A stretch of DNA of 64,000 nucleotides from Bacillota bacterium (GTDB lineage: Bacteria; Bacillota; Clostridia; Peptostreptococcales; Anaerovoracaceae). Positions 1-8,289 of this stretch are shown here, in pieces (positions within the stretch are counted from its first letter, which is position 1; every line of letters starts with the position of its first letter). The stretch spans positions 1 through 64,000 of the forward strand of contig JAUNQD010000001.1 of assembly GCA_030536355.1 (NCBI GenBank), written 5' to 3'. A model generated the notes under the pieces. It did no database searches. It had not been told where the DNA came from and worked only from the letters and a program-made list of their open reading frames with translations. The position numbers were made by a program, and so were the translations under genes.

Positions 1-182
1 CTAGACTTCCGAAGAAGTTTAAATCAAGTTTGCATTTCTAACTCATTCAACGCATATGCGTTTCGCTTAATTCTTATCCGAATTATCTCTTAGAAATTGT
101 CGGAAACTTTGCTTTACCTTTTTCAGGTTTTGCTTAGTTTCTTTGAGAAAAAATTTTATTTTGACTCAAATTTCTACACTAT

Positions 183-219
183 GAAGTTTTCAATGTTCGC
201 CTGTCGCTCTTTGCGACAG
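183..219 (-). promoter_or_regulatory. rRNA leader hairpin and boxA-like antitermination site
   Basis: On the minus strand the leader has a perfect 7-bp hairpin, ctgtcgc-aaaga-gcgacag (219-201), followed by gaacattgaaaac (198-186). This resembles the Gram-positive rRNA boxB/boxA arrangement, in which boxA contains a TTTGAAAAC-like core recruited by Nus factors. Positions 182-1 continue as an AT-rich untranslated leader. I infer that the 16S gene starts just outside the window. Confidence 0.6.
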
Positions 220-226
220 CTTGTTT

Positions 227-255
227 AGTATATCGCATGTCGCAATCTTTGTCAA
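227..255 (-). promoter_or_regulatory. rRNA-type promoter P2 (downstream)
   Basis: On the minus strand TTGACA (255-250), a 17-base spacer and TATACT (232-227) make a near-perfect sigma-A promoter. It points left toward the window edge and is followed directly by the hairpin and boxA-like leader at 219-183. The absence of any protein gene left of it fits an rRNA operon promoter. Confidence 0.75.
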
Positions 256-346
256 CAACTTTTTTAACTTTTTTTAGAAAGTTTTTTCCTCTGCCTTTCG
301 CCTCTTTTAGGCTCCGGCTCTTGTCGTTTCTCGCGACAGCTTGTTC

Positions 347-375
347 ATATTACCAAACTTACTCCCCCTTGTCAA
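347..375 (-). promoter_or_regulatory. rRNA-type promoter P1 (upstream)
   Basis: Read on the minus strand there is TTGACA (375-370), a 17-base spacer, and TAATAT (352-347). It sits about 120 bases upstream of a second promoter of the same build (P2), and both are followed by the same 'gaacaagctgtcgc'-like start region. Tandem near-consensus promoters with a shared downstream block are typical of clostridial rRNA operons. The transcript would run leftward out of the window. Confidence 0.7.
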
Positions 376-583
376 CGACTTTTTTATACTTTTTTCTCAG
401 TTTATTTCATGAATATCATTTTACTTTTTCCTACCTTATATATATATATATAACTAATCCCCATATATAGTTCTATCTCACACCCATATATATAATATGT
501 AGCTTTTTCATTTCGGTATATGAATTCGTTACAAGCGCATTGTTTTTATTTATAATTTATTGTCCTTTATTAGCCGTGATAGA

Positions 584-612
584 TTGACTTTTCTGTCAAT
601 TAAGTATATAAT
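584..612 (+). promoter_or_regulatory. nhaC promoter
   Basis: TTGACT (584-589), a 17-base spacer and TATAAT (607-612). The -35 lies within a small inverted repeat (attgac-ttttct-gtcaat, 583-600), which could be a repressor site. Transcription would begin near 619, just before the leader hairpin at 622-654. Confidence 0.7.
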
Positions 613-621
613 CATCATGCG

Positions 622-654
622 ATTGAATGCATTGTGGTGTTTAGTGCATTCAAT
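622..654 (+). promoter_or_regulatory. Leader inverted repeat before nhaC
   Basis: Perfect 10-bp arms attgaatgca (622-631) and tgcattcaat (645-654) flank a 13-base loop. It lies in the 5' untranslated region between the promoter and the ribosome site. There is no T-run after it, so it is not an intrinsic terminator. It could be an mRNA-stabilising hairpin or a DNA operator. Confidence 0.5.
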
Positions 655-696
655 TATTTGGATTTATAATTACATATTTAGTGAGGAGGAATTATT

Positions 697-2172
697 ATGG
701 GTAGAAAAATTCCTATGTGGCAGTGCATCCTCGTAATGGTAGTGATGATCGTTCTGATCTTCTGGGGCGTTATGAAGTCCTCAGCTGGTGAAGCTCACGT
801 ATCACTGGTACTCGCGGGTGCATTCGCAGCGTTAGTAGCAATGGCTAACGGCTGGAAGTGGAAGGTAATGGAAAAGGGTATCCTGGCTGCTATCGACAGA
901 ACAATGCAGGCTATCCTGATCCTCGCAGTTGTAGGTTTGATGCTCGGTTCATGGATGGCCGGCGGCGTTATCCCTTCAATGATGTACTTCGGTATCAAGG
1001 TTATCGCACCTTCAATCTTCCTGTTCACAGCATGTCTGCTGTGCTCAATCGTATCACTGGCAACTGGTTCATCATGGTCAACAGCTGGTTCCATGGGTGT
1101 TGCTCTGGTAGGTGTTGGTATCGCTCTGGGTTATCCTGCTGCTATGACAGCTGGTGCTTGCGTATCAGGCGCATACTTCGGAGACAAGATGTCACCTCTG
1201 TCAGATACAACTAACCTGGCTCCAGCAGTAGCTGGTTCAAACCTGTTCGACCACATCGGACACATGATCAAGACAACAGGTCCTTCACTGGTAATCGCTC
1301 TGATCGCTTACCTGGTATTTGGATTCGTTGGTGATCACGCTGGAGCTGCTGATACAGCAACTATCGATACAATCCTGACATTCATCACAGATAACTACAA
1401 TGTAAGTGTTATCTGCCTGATCCCACCTGTATTCGTAATCGTTGCAGTAGCTCTGAAGCTGCCAGCACTGCCTGCTCTTATCGGCGGCGTAGTACTGGGC
1501 TTCCCATTCATGCCTATGCAGGGTAACTCACTGCAGGAAATCCCTAGCTACCTGAACTACGGTGTAGGTGTAGAAGTTGCTGAAGATGCTGATCCAGTTC
1601 TTCAGGAAGTAGCTTCACTGCTGTCAACTGACGGTGGACAGGGTATGATGTGGACTATCTCCCTCATCATGTGCGCTATGGTATTCGGTGGTATCGTTGA
1701 CTGCACAGGAATCATGGGTTCAATCGCAGGCGGACTGCTGAAGCTGGCTAGAGGAACAAGAGGCGGACTGGTAACAGTAACAATCGTTTCTTGTATCATC
1801 GTAAACGTACTTTGCTGCGACCAGTACCTGGCAATCATCCTGCCTGGTAGAATGTACAAGGAAGCTTTCGAAGACAGAAAACTGGCTCCAAAGAACCTGT
1901 CAAGATGTCTGGAAGACTCCGCTACACTTACTTCAAACTTCGTACCTTGGAACACTTGCGGAGCTACAATGTCAAGCTTCCTGCAGTGCCCACAGTGGGG
2001 TGCAGGCGGATACGCTCCATATGCTATCCTTAACTGGCTGAACCCAATCGTTTCAATCTTCTATGGTTTCACTGGAATCACAATGACTGAAATGACTGAC
2101 GAAGAATATGCTGCTATCCTGGAAGCTAGAGAAGCTGAAAAGGCTGCTACTGAAAAGGCTATGGAAGCATAA
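697..2172 (+). CDS. nhaC: Na+/H+ antiporter, NhaC family
   Basis: A 491-residue polytopic membrane protein. NhaC exchangers extrude sodium in return for protons, or take part in related organic solute exchange. The sequence is rich in hydrophobic spans. It carries the family-typical central block SGAYFGDKMSPLSDTTN near residue 155-170 and the SATLTSNFVPWNTCG block near 408-422, which hold the polar ion-path residues. Length is normal for NhaC. The start is set by GAGGAGG 8-10 bases upstream. It is monocistronic, with its own promoter and a terminator at 2217. Codon use is strongly biased, as in highly expressed genes of this window. A Na+ exporter fits well with the ion-pumping Rnf complex encoded further on. 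The exact substrate cannot be read from sequence. Confidence 0.88.
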   Translation: MGRKIPMWQCILVMVVMIVLIFWGVMKSSAGEAHVSLVLAGAFAALVAMANGWKWKVMEKGILAAIDRTMQAILILAVVGLMLGSWMAGGVIPSMMYFGIKVIAPSIFLFTACLLCSIVSLATGSSWSTAGSMGVALVGVGIALGYPAAMTAGACVSGAYFGDKMSPLSDTTNLAPAVAGSNLFDHIGHMIKTTGPSLVIALIAYLVFGFVGDHAGAADTATIDTILTFITDNYNVSVICLIPPVFVIVAVALKLPALPALIGGVVLGFPFMPMQGNSLQEIPSYLNYGVGVEVAEDADPVLQEVASLLSTDGGQGMMWTISLIMCAMVFGGIVDCTGIMGSIAGGLLKLARGTRGGLVTVTIVSCIIVNVLCCDQYLAIILPGRMYKEAFEDRKLAPKNLSRCLEDSATLTSNFVPWNTCGATMSSFLQCPQWGAGGYAPYAILNWLNPIVSIFYGFTGITMTEMTDEEYAAILEAREAEKAATEKAMEA

Positions 2173-2216
2173 ACAATTACGATTATTAAACTTTTAATCA
2201 AATAAACACCTAAATG

Positions 2217-2254
2217 ATAGGGCGGTATGTTATAAAGCATGCCGTCCTATTTTT
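2217..2254 (+). terminator. nhaC terminator
   Basis: Stem ataggg-cggtatg paired with catgccg-tcctat (one G-U pair) around an 8-base loop, followed by five T. It lies 45 bases after the nhaC stop codon. Confidence 0.8.
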
Positions 2255-2284
2255 AATGTTCCCTACTCTAATACAACTATAGAA

Positions 2285-2313
2285 TTGTCAAACTCTTGTT
2301 TTTTTGATATCAT
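2285..2313 (+). promoter_or_regulatory. Promoter of small membrane protein gene
   Basis: TTGTCA (2285-2290), 17-base spacer, TATCAT (2308-2313), about 45 bases before the small reading frame at 2359. It may serve the AI-2E-type permease as well. Confidence 0.45.
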
Positions 2314-2358
2314 TATATACATCTTATTAATCAGTACATAATAATACAGGAGGTCAAT

Positions 2359-2538
2359 ATGGCTTTTAGAAAAATGAGATTTAGAGAACCCAAGAAACTT
2401 TTTACCGGAATAATGTGCATCGGTTTTGGCGCCTTCTTCATAATCCATGGCTTTATCCACGGCTTCACCACAAGCAAAGTCGTTTTCGGGGTTCTTCTTC
2501 TGTACTTTGGTATCAGAAGCTTAGCATTGGCAAAATAA
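2359..2538 (+). CDS. Small hydrophobic membrane protein, 59 aa
   Basis: A short reading frame preceded by CAGGAGGT at ideal spacing. The product begins MAFRKMRFREPKKLFTG, a basic N-terminus. Two hydrophobic stretches follow (about residues 17-33 and 41-55) with a short HGFTTSK loop between, so it should be a two-span membrane hairpin. I do not recognise a family. It lies between nhaC and the AI-2E permease and is probably co-transcribed with the latter (47-base gap). The ribosome site and clean transmembrane pattern argue that it is real. Confidence 0.6.
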   Translation: MAFRKMRFREPKKLFTGIMCIGFGAFFIIHGFIHGFTTSKVVFGVLLLYFGIRSLALAK

Positions 2539-2585
2539 AATCAATTTAAACGGCATATATAACTATTGTCCGTTGGAGAACCAGT

Positions 2586-3806
2586 ATGAATAAATTCAAA
2601 GAAATGATGAAGGACAGCGCTTTCATAAGAGGAAGTTTCTTTATTCTCTTCAATGCAGTCCTTCTATATATACTATATGCGATAATCAAAAATATCGGTT
2701 GGGTAACAGATACAGTATTCGGAGGAGTAGAAATACTGATAGAGGCATTTTGGCCTCTCATCATAGGCCTTATTCTGGCATATCTTCTGAACCCGCTTTC
2801 TGAATTGATCGATACTAAGCTGGTTGCGAAAATGATACGTCTACCATCTGATCCTATCAAGGCAGAAAGACGCGAGGGTTTAAGGCGTCTTGTCAGCGTT
2901 CTCTTCACTGTGATCCTTGTGATTGCTGCGATAATAGCCCTCATTTATGGTTTTACGGTATTGCTGATCGGCAAGGTAGTCTTCAACGATCTCTCTGCAC
3001 TGATGGATAATTTCATGGCTGCCGTCATCAGCTATGAAGAAACCTTCAGAAACTGGATCGCGACTAATATTCCTGAAGGAATGCTCTCTGAAAAACTGGG
3101 CGAACTGGCAACCTTTGTTATAGGCTGGATGGGTGACAATATAAGCGTAAGCAATGTGATAACTACTTTCACAAATATCGGCGGAAGCGTCATAGATATC
3201 GTTATCGGAATAATCATCTCCATCTATCTTATGAAAGACAAGAAGTTCTTCCTTGGATTATGGAGAAAGTTCCTGCACTTGACTCTTCCTCAAAAAGGAA
3301 ATGCTGTTATTACAGAAACTCTCAGCGAAATCAACGATGTTTTGTCCAAGTTCATAAGAGGCGCTTTGCTGGATGCTCTTATCATAGCAATACTGTCTTC
3401 CATCGGACTTTCGATAATGGGTCTGGAAGCAGCAGTATTTATCGGTGTATTTGCCGGCATCTGCAATGTTATCCCTTACTTCGGACCGATCATCGGAATG
3501 GTTCCTGCCTTCTTGATGGGGTTATTCACCGAAGGTTTCTGGGAAGGGGCCATCGCAGTTATAATTCTATTTGTTATACAGCAGATAGATGCCAACCTTA
3601 TCTATCCTAAGATAGTCGGCTCATCAACAGGGCTTCACCCATTGATGGTCCTGCTGGCAGTAAGTGTGTTCGGCTACTTCGGCGGGATATTGGGAATGCT
3701 TCTGGCCGTTCCTATCGCAGGAATAATCCAGATATTCGTTGTTAAGTGGGCCACAAGCAAAGAAAAAAAACTGGCATCTACTGATACTTCCAAAACGCAG
3801 GAATAA
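2586..3806 (+). CDS. AI-2E family permease (PerM/YdbI type)
   Basis: A 406-residue membrane protein of the AI-2E transporter superfamily (PF01594). Members export or facilitate passage of autoinducers, Na+/H+ or other small solutes, and substrates vary. Evidence: hydrophobic spans at both ends, a hydrophilic central coil, and the C-terminal family signature. The signature is NVIPYFGPIIGMVPAF near 295-310 followed by STGLHPLMVLLAVSVFGYFG near 344-363. The basic loop DPIKAERREGLRRL (about 88-101) is also typical. The start has only a weak ribosome site (ttggaga). It follows the 59-aa protein and ends at a strong terminator. The true substrate is unknown. Confidence 0.85.
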   Translation: MNKFKEMMKDSAFIRGSFFILFNAVLLYILYAIIKNIGWVTDTVFGGVEILIEAFWPLIIGLILAYLLNPLSELIDTKLVAKMIRLPSDPIKAERREGLRRLVSVLFTVILVIAAIIALIYGFTVLLIGKVVFNDLSALMDNFMAAVISYEETFRNWIATNIPEGMLSEKLGELATFVIGWMGDNISVSNVITTFTNIGGSVIDIVIGIIISIYLMKDKKFFLGLWRKFLHLTLPQKGNAVITETLSEINDVLSKFIRGALLDALIIAILSSIGLSIMGLEAAVFIGVFAGICNVIPYFGPIIGMVPAFLMGLFTEGFWEGAIAVIILFVIQQIDANLIYPKIVGSSTGLHPLMVLLAVSVFGYFGGILGMLLAVPIAGIIQIFVVKWATSKEKKLASTDTSKTQE

Positions 3807-3827
3807 CATTCATTTTGCAAAACAATA

Positions 3828-3863
3828 GGACGACTTGAGATCAACTCAAATCGTCCTTTTTTA
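3828..3863 (+). terminator. Terminator after AI-2E permease
   Basis: ggacga-c-ttgag paired with ctcaa-a-tcgtcc, followed by TTTTTT. It lies between convergent genes and may also slow transcripts from the malic enzyme side, though the T-run is poor on that strand. Confidence 0.8.
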
Positions 3864-3891
3864 TTGTCTTTATGTGAGCTTTGCTTTTATC

Positions 3892-5046
3892 TTATTCTTT
3901 CCAGGCTTTCTCTACTGCTTCCGCTACGATATCTGCTGCGCCCGGATAAAAAGCACTCGGGATTATGTAATCAGCTGTAAGTTCGTCATCCTTTATTATT
4001 CCCGCAAGCGCAAAGGCTGCAGCCGTCTTCATTTCCTCGGTTATTCTCTTGGCTCTCGCCGCCAGCGCGCCCTTGAAGAGCCCCGGGAAGATGAGAACAT
4101 TATTTATTTGGTTAGGGTAATCGGAACGACCTGTCCCCACTACTGCCGCGCCTGCGCCCTTTGCAAGATCCGGAAGGATCTCAGGTTCAGGATTTGCCAT
4201 TGCAAAGATGATAGGATCTTCATTCATAGATCTTACCATATCTTCAGTAAGCACCTTAGCAGCAGATACTCCGATGAACAGATCCCTGCCCTTTACAGCA
4301 TCGGCAAGAGTTCCCTGCAAGCCTTCTGCGTTAGTTATTTCAGCAAGACGTCTCTTGGCCCCATTGAGGTCGCCGCGATCGACCGTCAGTATACCTTTGC
4401 TGTCGCATGCCACGATATCCTTGATACCAAGGTTCATGAGCATCTTAGCTATAGCTGTTCCGGCGGCTCCCGCACCATTGATAACAGCCTTGATAGAGCC
4501 AAGATTTCTTCCGGTAAGCTTCGCTGAATTGATGACCGCAGCAGAAACTACTACAGCTGTACCGTGCTGGTCGTCGTGGAATACAGGGATGTCTACCGCC
4601 GCCTGCAGTTTCTCTTCGATTTCAAAACATCTCGGCGCGGAAATATCCTCAAGGTTTATACCTCCCAATGTAGGTGCGATATTCTTGACTATATTGACGA
4701 TCTCATCTACATCCTGTGTTTCGAGACAGATAGGAAAAGCATCGATGCCTGCAAATTCCTTGAATAATAGCGATTTACCATCCATAACAGGGATAGAAGC
4801 AAGGCCGCCGATATTGCCCAGTCCTAAAACTGCAGATCCGTCAGATACTACGGCAACTATATTTGATTTGTTAGTATATTTATAAACATCTTCAGGGTTT
4901 TCATGGATCTTTCTGCAAGGCTCCGCTACTCCGGGAGTATATGCAGTTGAGAGATCGTCTTTAGTCTCGACTCTCACCTTACTTACAACTGCCATCTTGC
5001 CCTTATTCTTTTCATGCATCTCAAGGGACGCTTTATAGTAATCCAT
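3892..5046 (-). CDS. NAD(P)-dependent malic enzyme, short form
   Basis: 384 residues. It oxidatively decarboxylates malate to pyruvate with reduction of NAD(P) in the cytosol. Visible landmarks: YTPGVAEPCR near residue 35, the substrate/metal region GLGNIGGLASIPVMDGK near 70-90, INLEDISAPRCFEIE near 125-140, FHDDQHGTAVV near 155-165, nucleotide-binding GAGAAGTAIA near 190-200, and ANPEPEI near 280. The start is the ATG at 5046 with AGAGGT upstream; longer in-frame extensions lack a ribosome site. The length is that of the bacterial malic enzymes lacking the phosphotransacetylase tail. It follows glnS by 52 bases and may be co-transcribed. Confidence 0.92.
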   Translation of the reverse strand: MDYYKASLEMHEKNKGKMAVVSKVRVETKDDLSTAYTPGVAEPCRKIHENPEDVYKYTNKSNIVAVVSDGSAVLGLGNIGGLASIPVMDGKSLLFKEFAGIDAFPICLETQDVDEIVNIVKNIAPTLGGINLEDISAPRCFEIEEKLQAAVDIPVFHDDQHGTAVVVSAAVINSAKLTGRNLGSIKAVINGAGAAGTAIAKMLMNLGIKDIVACDSKGILTVDRGDLNGAKRRLAEITNAEGLQGTLADAVKGRDLFIGVSAAKVLTEDMVRSMNEDPIIFAMANPEPEILPDLAKGAGAAVVGTGRSDYPNQINNVLIFPGLFKGALAARAKRITEEMKTAAAFALAGIIKDDELTADYIIPSAFYPGAADIVAEAVEKAWKE

Positions 5047-5061
5047 ATTTGACCTCTTATT

Positions 5062-5094
5062 ATTAAGAGTGCACCTTATCAGCGCACTCTTAGA
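5062..5094 (-). promoter_or_regulatory. Intergenic hairpin between glnS and malic enzyme gene
   Basis: Perfect arms aagagtgc and gcactctt around an 11-base loop, directly after the glnS stop. The T-run lies on the plus-strand side only, so on the gene strand it is not a proper terminator. It may be an mRNA processing or stabilising hairpin. Confidence 0.4.
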
Positions 5095-5098
5095 TTTT

Positions 5099-6739
5099 TT
5101 ATTTAGCCGGTTTCCATGAGCTCTTCTGGCCCACGATCTTATTGAATACCTTTTCATCAGCTGTAGTCAGCTTTTCGTCGGCGATATAATAGCCCTTACG
5201 GAAGAACTGGAATCTTTCACCAGGCTTAGCTTCAGCGATCATCGGTTCTGCATATCCGATAGTTTCCACTACGGATTCAGGATTCATGATCTGTTCACCG
5301 TTTTCATCATCGATCATCAGATGATCATAGTTTCTGATCTTGATCTTCACTGCTGTCTTGGCGTCTACCCAGTGGATAGTTCCCTTGACCTTGCGACCTT
5401 CAAATCCGCTGCCGCTTCTTGTTTCAGGATCATATGTGCAGTGAAGTTCCTTGATGCTTCCGTCTTCATTCTTGATAACATCATTGCAAGTGATGAAGTA
5501 CGCTCCCTTGAATCTTACTTCGTTACCAGGGAAGAGTCTGAAATACTTCTTAGCAGGAACTTCCATGAAGTCTTCTCCGTCGACATAAAGTTCTCTGCTG
5601 AATGGAACCATACGGTTTCCCATTTCAGGAACTTCCTTGTTGTTTTCGATTTCCATTTCTTCGACCTGGTCTTCAGGATAGTTTGTGATCACGATCTTGA
5701 TAGGATTTTCGATAACATTTCTACTTTCCACCTTGAGCTTCAGATCTTCTCTGACGCAGTGTTCCAGCAGACCAACATCTACCATGCTGTTTGCCTTGGC
5801 AACACCGATCCTTTCGCAGAAATCTCTTACTGCTTCAGGTGTATACCCTCTTCTTCTGATACCTGCGATGGTAGGCATTCTAGGATCATCCCATCCTTCT
5901 ACAGTACCTTCATCGACCATCTTCTTAAGGTATCTCTTACTCATAACTGTATTTGTCAAATTCAGTCTTGCGAATTCGATCTGCTGCGGTGGAGTCGGCC
6001 ACTTGCCGATCGCCTGAAGCACCCAGTCATAAAGCGGTCTATGATCTTCGAATTCCAAAGTGCAGATGGAGTGAGTGATGCCTTCGATAGCATCTTCGAT
6101 AGGGTGTGCATAGTCGTACATAGGATAGATGCACCACTTATCTCCTGTGTTGTGGTGTGAAGCATGAGCGATTCTGTAGATAACAGGGTCTCTCATGTTC
6201 ATGTTAGGAGATGCCATGTCGATCTTAGCTCTCAGGACCTTCTCACCATCAGCATACTTACCTTCTCTCATTTCTTCGAAAAGCTGCAGATTTTCTTCTA
6301 CGCTTCTGTTTCTGTAAGGGCTTTCCTTGCCCGGTTCCTTGAGTGTTCCTCTGTATTCTCTTATCTGATCTGCATTGAGGTCACATACATATGCCTTACC
6401 TTCTTTGATAAGCTTGATTGCACATTCATACATTTCATCGAAATAATCTGATGCCCAGAGTCTGTTTTCCCATTCGAATCCCAGCCATCTAACATCAGCT
6501 TCGATAGAATTAACGTATTCCATGTCTTCCTTGACAGGGTTTGTATCGTCATATCTCAGATTACACTTGCCGCCGTATTTCTGAGCAGTAGTGAAGTTGA
6601 GGCATATTGATTTCGCATGTCCGATATGGAGATATCCATTAGGTTCCGGCGGGAATCTCGTATGGACCTTGTCTCCGTATTTCTGAGCTTCCAGATCCTT
6701 ATCTATAATATTGTGTATAAAATTATTAACTTCAGCCAT
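5099..6739 (-). CDS. glnS: Glutaminyl-tRNA synthetase
   Basis: 546 residues, close to the E. coli enzyme (554). It charges tRNA-Gln with glutamine. Class I signatures are seen: GYLHIGH at residues 35-41 (HIGH motif) and VMSKRYL (KMSKS-type) near the middle, with the C-terminal anticodon-binding beta barrels after it. The start is the ATG with GGAGGATCATC upstream; a 72-residue in-frame extension is unsupported. Many Clostridia instead use the GatCAB transamidation route, so a direct GlnS points to a lineage that acquired it. The promoter is about 60 bases upstream. A leader this short leaves no room for a T-box. Confidence 0.95.
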   Translation of the reverse strand: MAEVNNFIHNIIDKDLEAQKYGDKVHTRFPPEPNGYLHIGHAKSICLNFTTAQKYGGKCNLRYDDTNPVKEDMEYVNSIEADVRWLGFEWENRLWASDYFDEMYECAIKLIKEGKAYVCDLNADQIREYRGTLKEPGKESPYRNRSVEENLQLFEEMREGKYADGEKVLRAKIDMASPNMNMRDPVIYRIAHASHHNTGDKWCIYPMYDYAHPIEDAIEGITHSICTLEFEDHRPLYDWVLQAIGKWPTPPQQIEFARLNLTNTVMSKRYLKKMVDEGTVEGWDDPRMPTIAGIRRRGYTPEAVRDFCERIGVAKANSMVDVGLLEHCVREDLKLKVESRNVIENPIKIVITNYPEDQVEEMEIENNKEVPEMGNRMVPFSRELYVDGEDFMEVPAKKYFRLFPGNEVRFKGAYFITCNDVIKNEDGSIKELHCTYDPETRSGSGFEGRKVKGTIHWVDAKTAVKIKIRNYDHLMIDDENGEQIMNPESVVETIGYAEPMIAEAKPGERFQFFRKGYYIADEKLTTADEKVFNKIVGQKSSWKPAK

Positions 6740-6799
6740 GATGATCCTCCATATATGGTTAGTATTGCCAGCGAGAGCATTTCTCACTCTTGACATATT

Positions 6800-6829
6800 A
6801 TTATAACAAAATATTATATCCAAATGCAA
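6800..6829 (-). promoter_or_regulatory. glnS promoter
   Basis: On the minus strand TTGCAT (6829-6824), 18-base spacer, TATAAT (6805-6800), about 60 bases before the glnS start. Confidence 0.5.
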
Positions 6830-6928
6830 CACCTTGCACGAATCAAACAGCAAATGGGATGAATATTGTCGTTGCGATTTCGCATGAGCAACTGCAATCA
6901 CAAACGAAATGAAATGCAAGAATAGAAA

Positions 6929-6978
6929 AGCCCTGTGAACTGTCCGAATGTCCACAGGACATGAGTTTTCACAGGGCT
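6929..6978 (-). terminator. Terminator after thiolase gene
   Basis: Eleven-bp perfect stem agccctgtgaa / ttcacagggct around a 28-base loop, followed on the minus strand by TTTTCTATTCTT. The loop contains a second small hairpin. It ends the thiolase operon before the glnS promoter. Confidence 0.75.
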
Positions 6979-7047
6979 CTATTCTTTTTGAGTGAGTTTA
7001 TTTGATTGCTTACGAAGAGGACTTAGCAGAGGCAATACTTATCTCAT

Positions 7048-8226
7048 TTATCTTTCTACGATAACAGTTGTTCCCTGTCCACCACCGATGCACAGAGTAG
7101 CCATACCAGTCTTGGAATCTCTCTTGATCATTTCATAGATCAGAGTTACCAGGATTCTAGCACCGGATGCTCCGATAGGGTGTCCCAGAGCGATAGCGCC
7201 GCCGTTAACGTTAACCTTTTCCATATCGAATCCGAGATCCTTAGCTACTGCTACTGACTGAGCTGCGAACGCTTCGTTAGCTTCGATCAGGTCGATGTCT
7301 TCAATCTTCAGGCCAGCCTTATCCATTGCCTTCTGGCAAGCAGGAACAGGACCGATACCCATGATAGCAGGGTCAACGCCTGCTGATGCGTATGACTTGA
7401 TTGTGCAGAGAGGAGTTATTCCCAGTTCGTCTGCCTTTTCCTTTGACATAACAACCAGAGCTGCTGCTGCATCGTTGATACCTGAAGCGTTAGCTGCAGT
7501 TACGATACCATCCTTCTTGAATGCAGGTCTCAGCTTAGCGATACCTTCAGCTGTTACGCCTTCCTTTGGATATTCGTCAGTATCGAACACCTTAGGATCG
7601 CCCTTCTTCTGAGGGATTTCTACAGGAACGATTTCATCCTTGAACTTGCCTGCTGCGATAGCTGCACAAGCCTTCTGCTGTGATGATGCTGCGAAAGCAT
7701 CCAGTTCTTCTCTTGTCAGTCCCCACTGTTCACATACGTTTTCAGCTGTGATGCCCATATGGTAGTTGTTGAATGCGCAAGTCAGACCATCGTTAGTCAT
7801 CATGTCGATGATCTTGTTATCGTTCATTCTTGCTCCCCATCTAGCTGTTGGGATGCAGTAACCTGCAGCTGACATGTTTTCTGTACCACCTGCGATAACG
7901 ATATCAGCATCGCCGGCCTTGATCATCTGTGCTGCCAGTGAAACTGTTCTCAGACCTGATCCGCAAACCTTGTTCAGAGTCATAGCAGGAACTTCCTTAG
8001 GGATTCCTGCATCCATAGCAGCCTGTCTGGCAACGTTCTGTCCCAGTCCGCCCTGGAGTACACATCCGTACAGCACTTCGTCGATAGTTGCCGGATCGAT
8101 TCCTGCTCTATTGATAGCTTCCTTGATAGCGATAGCGCCCAGTGTTCTTGCAGCTGTGCCCTTCAGTGATCCGCCGAAGCTTCCAAGTGGTGTTCTTACA
8201 GCACTTGCGATTACAACATCTCTCAT
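7048..8226 (-). CDS. thlA: Acetyl-CoA acetyltransferase (thiolase)
   Basis: 392 residues, the standard length of biosynthetic thiolase II. It condenses two acetyl-CoA to acetoacetyl-CoA, the first step of butyrate or ketone formation, or runs in reverse. Catalytic Cys88 lies in NKVCGSG, the His is in GHPIGASG near residue 348, and the second Cys is in CIGGGQG near 378. The start has AAGGAGGAAA upstream. Codon use is highly biased, so expression is probably strong. It follows the DUF2156 gene by 63 bases and ends at a strong terminator. A palindrome in that 63-base gap could be an operator. Confidence 0.95.
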   Translation of the reverse strand: MRDVVIASAVRTPLGSFGGSLKGTAARTLGAIAIKEAINRAGIDPATIDEVLYGCVLQGGLGQNVARQAAMDAGIPKEVPAMTLNKVCGSGLRTVSLAAQMIKAGDADIVIAGGTENMSAAGYCIPTARWGARMNDNKIIDMMTNDGLTCAFNNYHMGITAENVCEQWGLTREELDAFAASSQQKACAAIAAGKFKDEIVPVEIPQKKGDPKVFDTDEYPKEGVTAEGIAKLRPAFKKDGIVTAANASGINDAAAALVVMSKEKADELGITPLCTIKSYASAGVDPAIMGIGPVPACQKAMDKAGLKIEDIDLIEANEAFAAQSVAVAKDLGFDMEKVNVNGGAIALGHPIGASGARILVTLIYEMIKRDSKTGMATLCIGGGQGTTVIVER

Positions 8227-8247
8227 AATAAATTTCCTCCTTGAATA

Positions 8248-8262
8248 TGTTAACTTTTAACA
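8248..8262 (-). promoter_or_regulatory. Palindrome upstream of thlA (Rex-like half sites)
   Basis: tgttaa-ctt-ttaaca, perfect 6-bp arms, about 22 bases before the thiolase start. The arms equal the inner half sites of the redox regulator Rex (TTGTTAA-N4-TTAACAA), but the spacing here is three rather than four bases and the outer bases do not match. It is therefore only a candidate. Confidence 0.3.
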
Positions 8263-8289
8263 TTGCAAAATGTTTAAACTAATTAAAAA

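Noticed and set aside
237..470. Open frame of 77 codons on the plus strand, Phe/Leu/Ser-rich
   Set aside because: It lies across two minus-strand promoters, has no ribosome site and reads like AT-rich leader DNA.
3835..4885. Long plus-strand frames (230 and 225 codons)
   Set aside because: They are antisense to the well-supported malic enzyme gene and show no family resemblance.
5321..6160. 279-codon plus-strand frame
   Set aside because: Antisense shadow of glnS, whose motifs are unambiguous.
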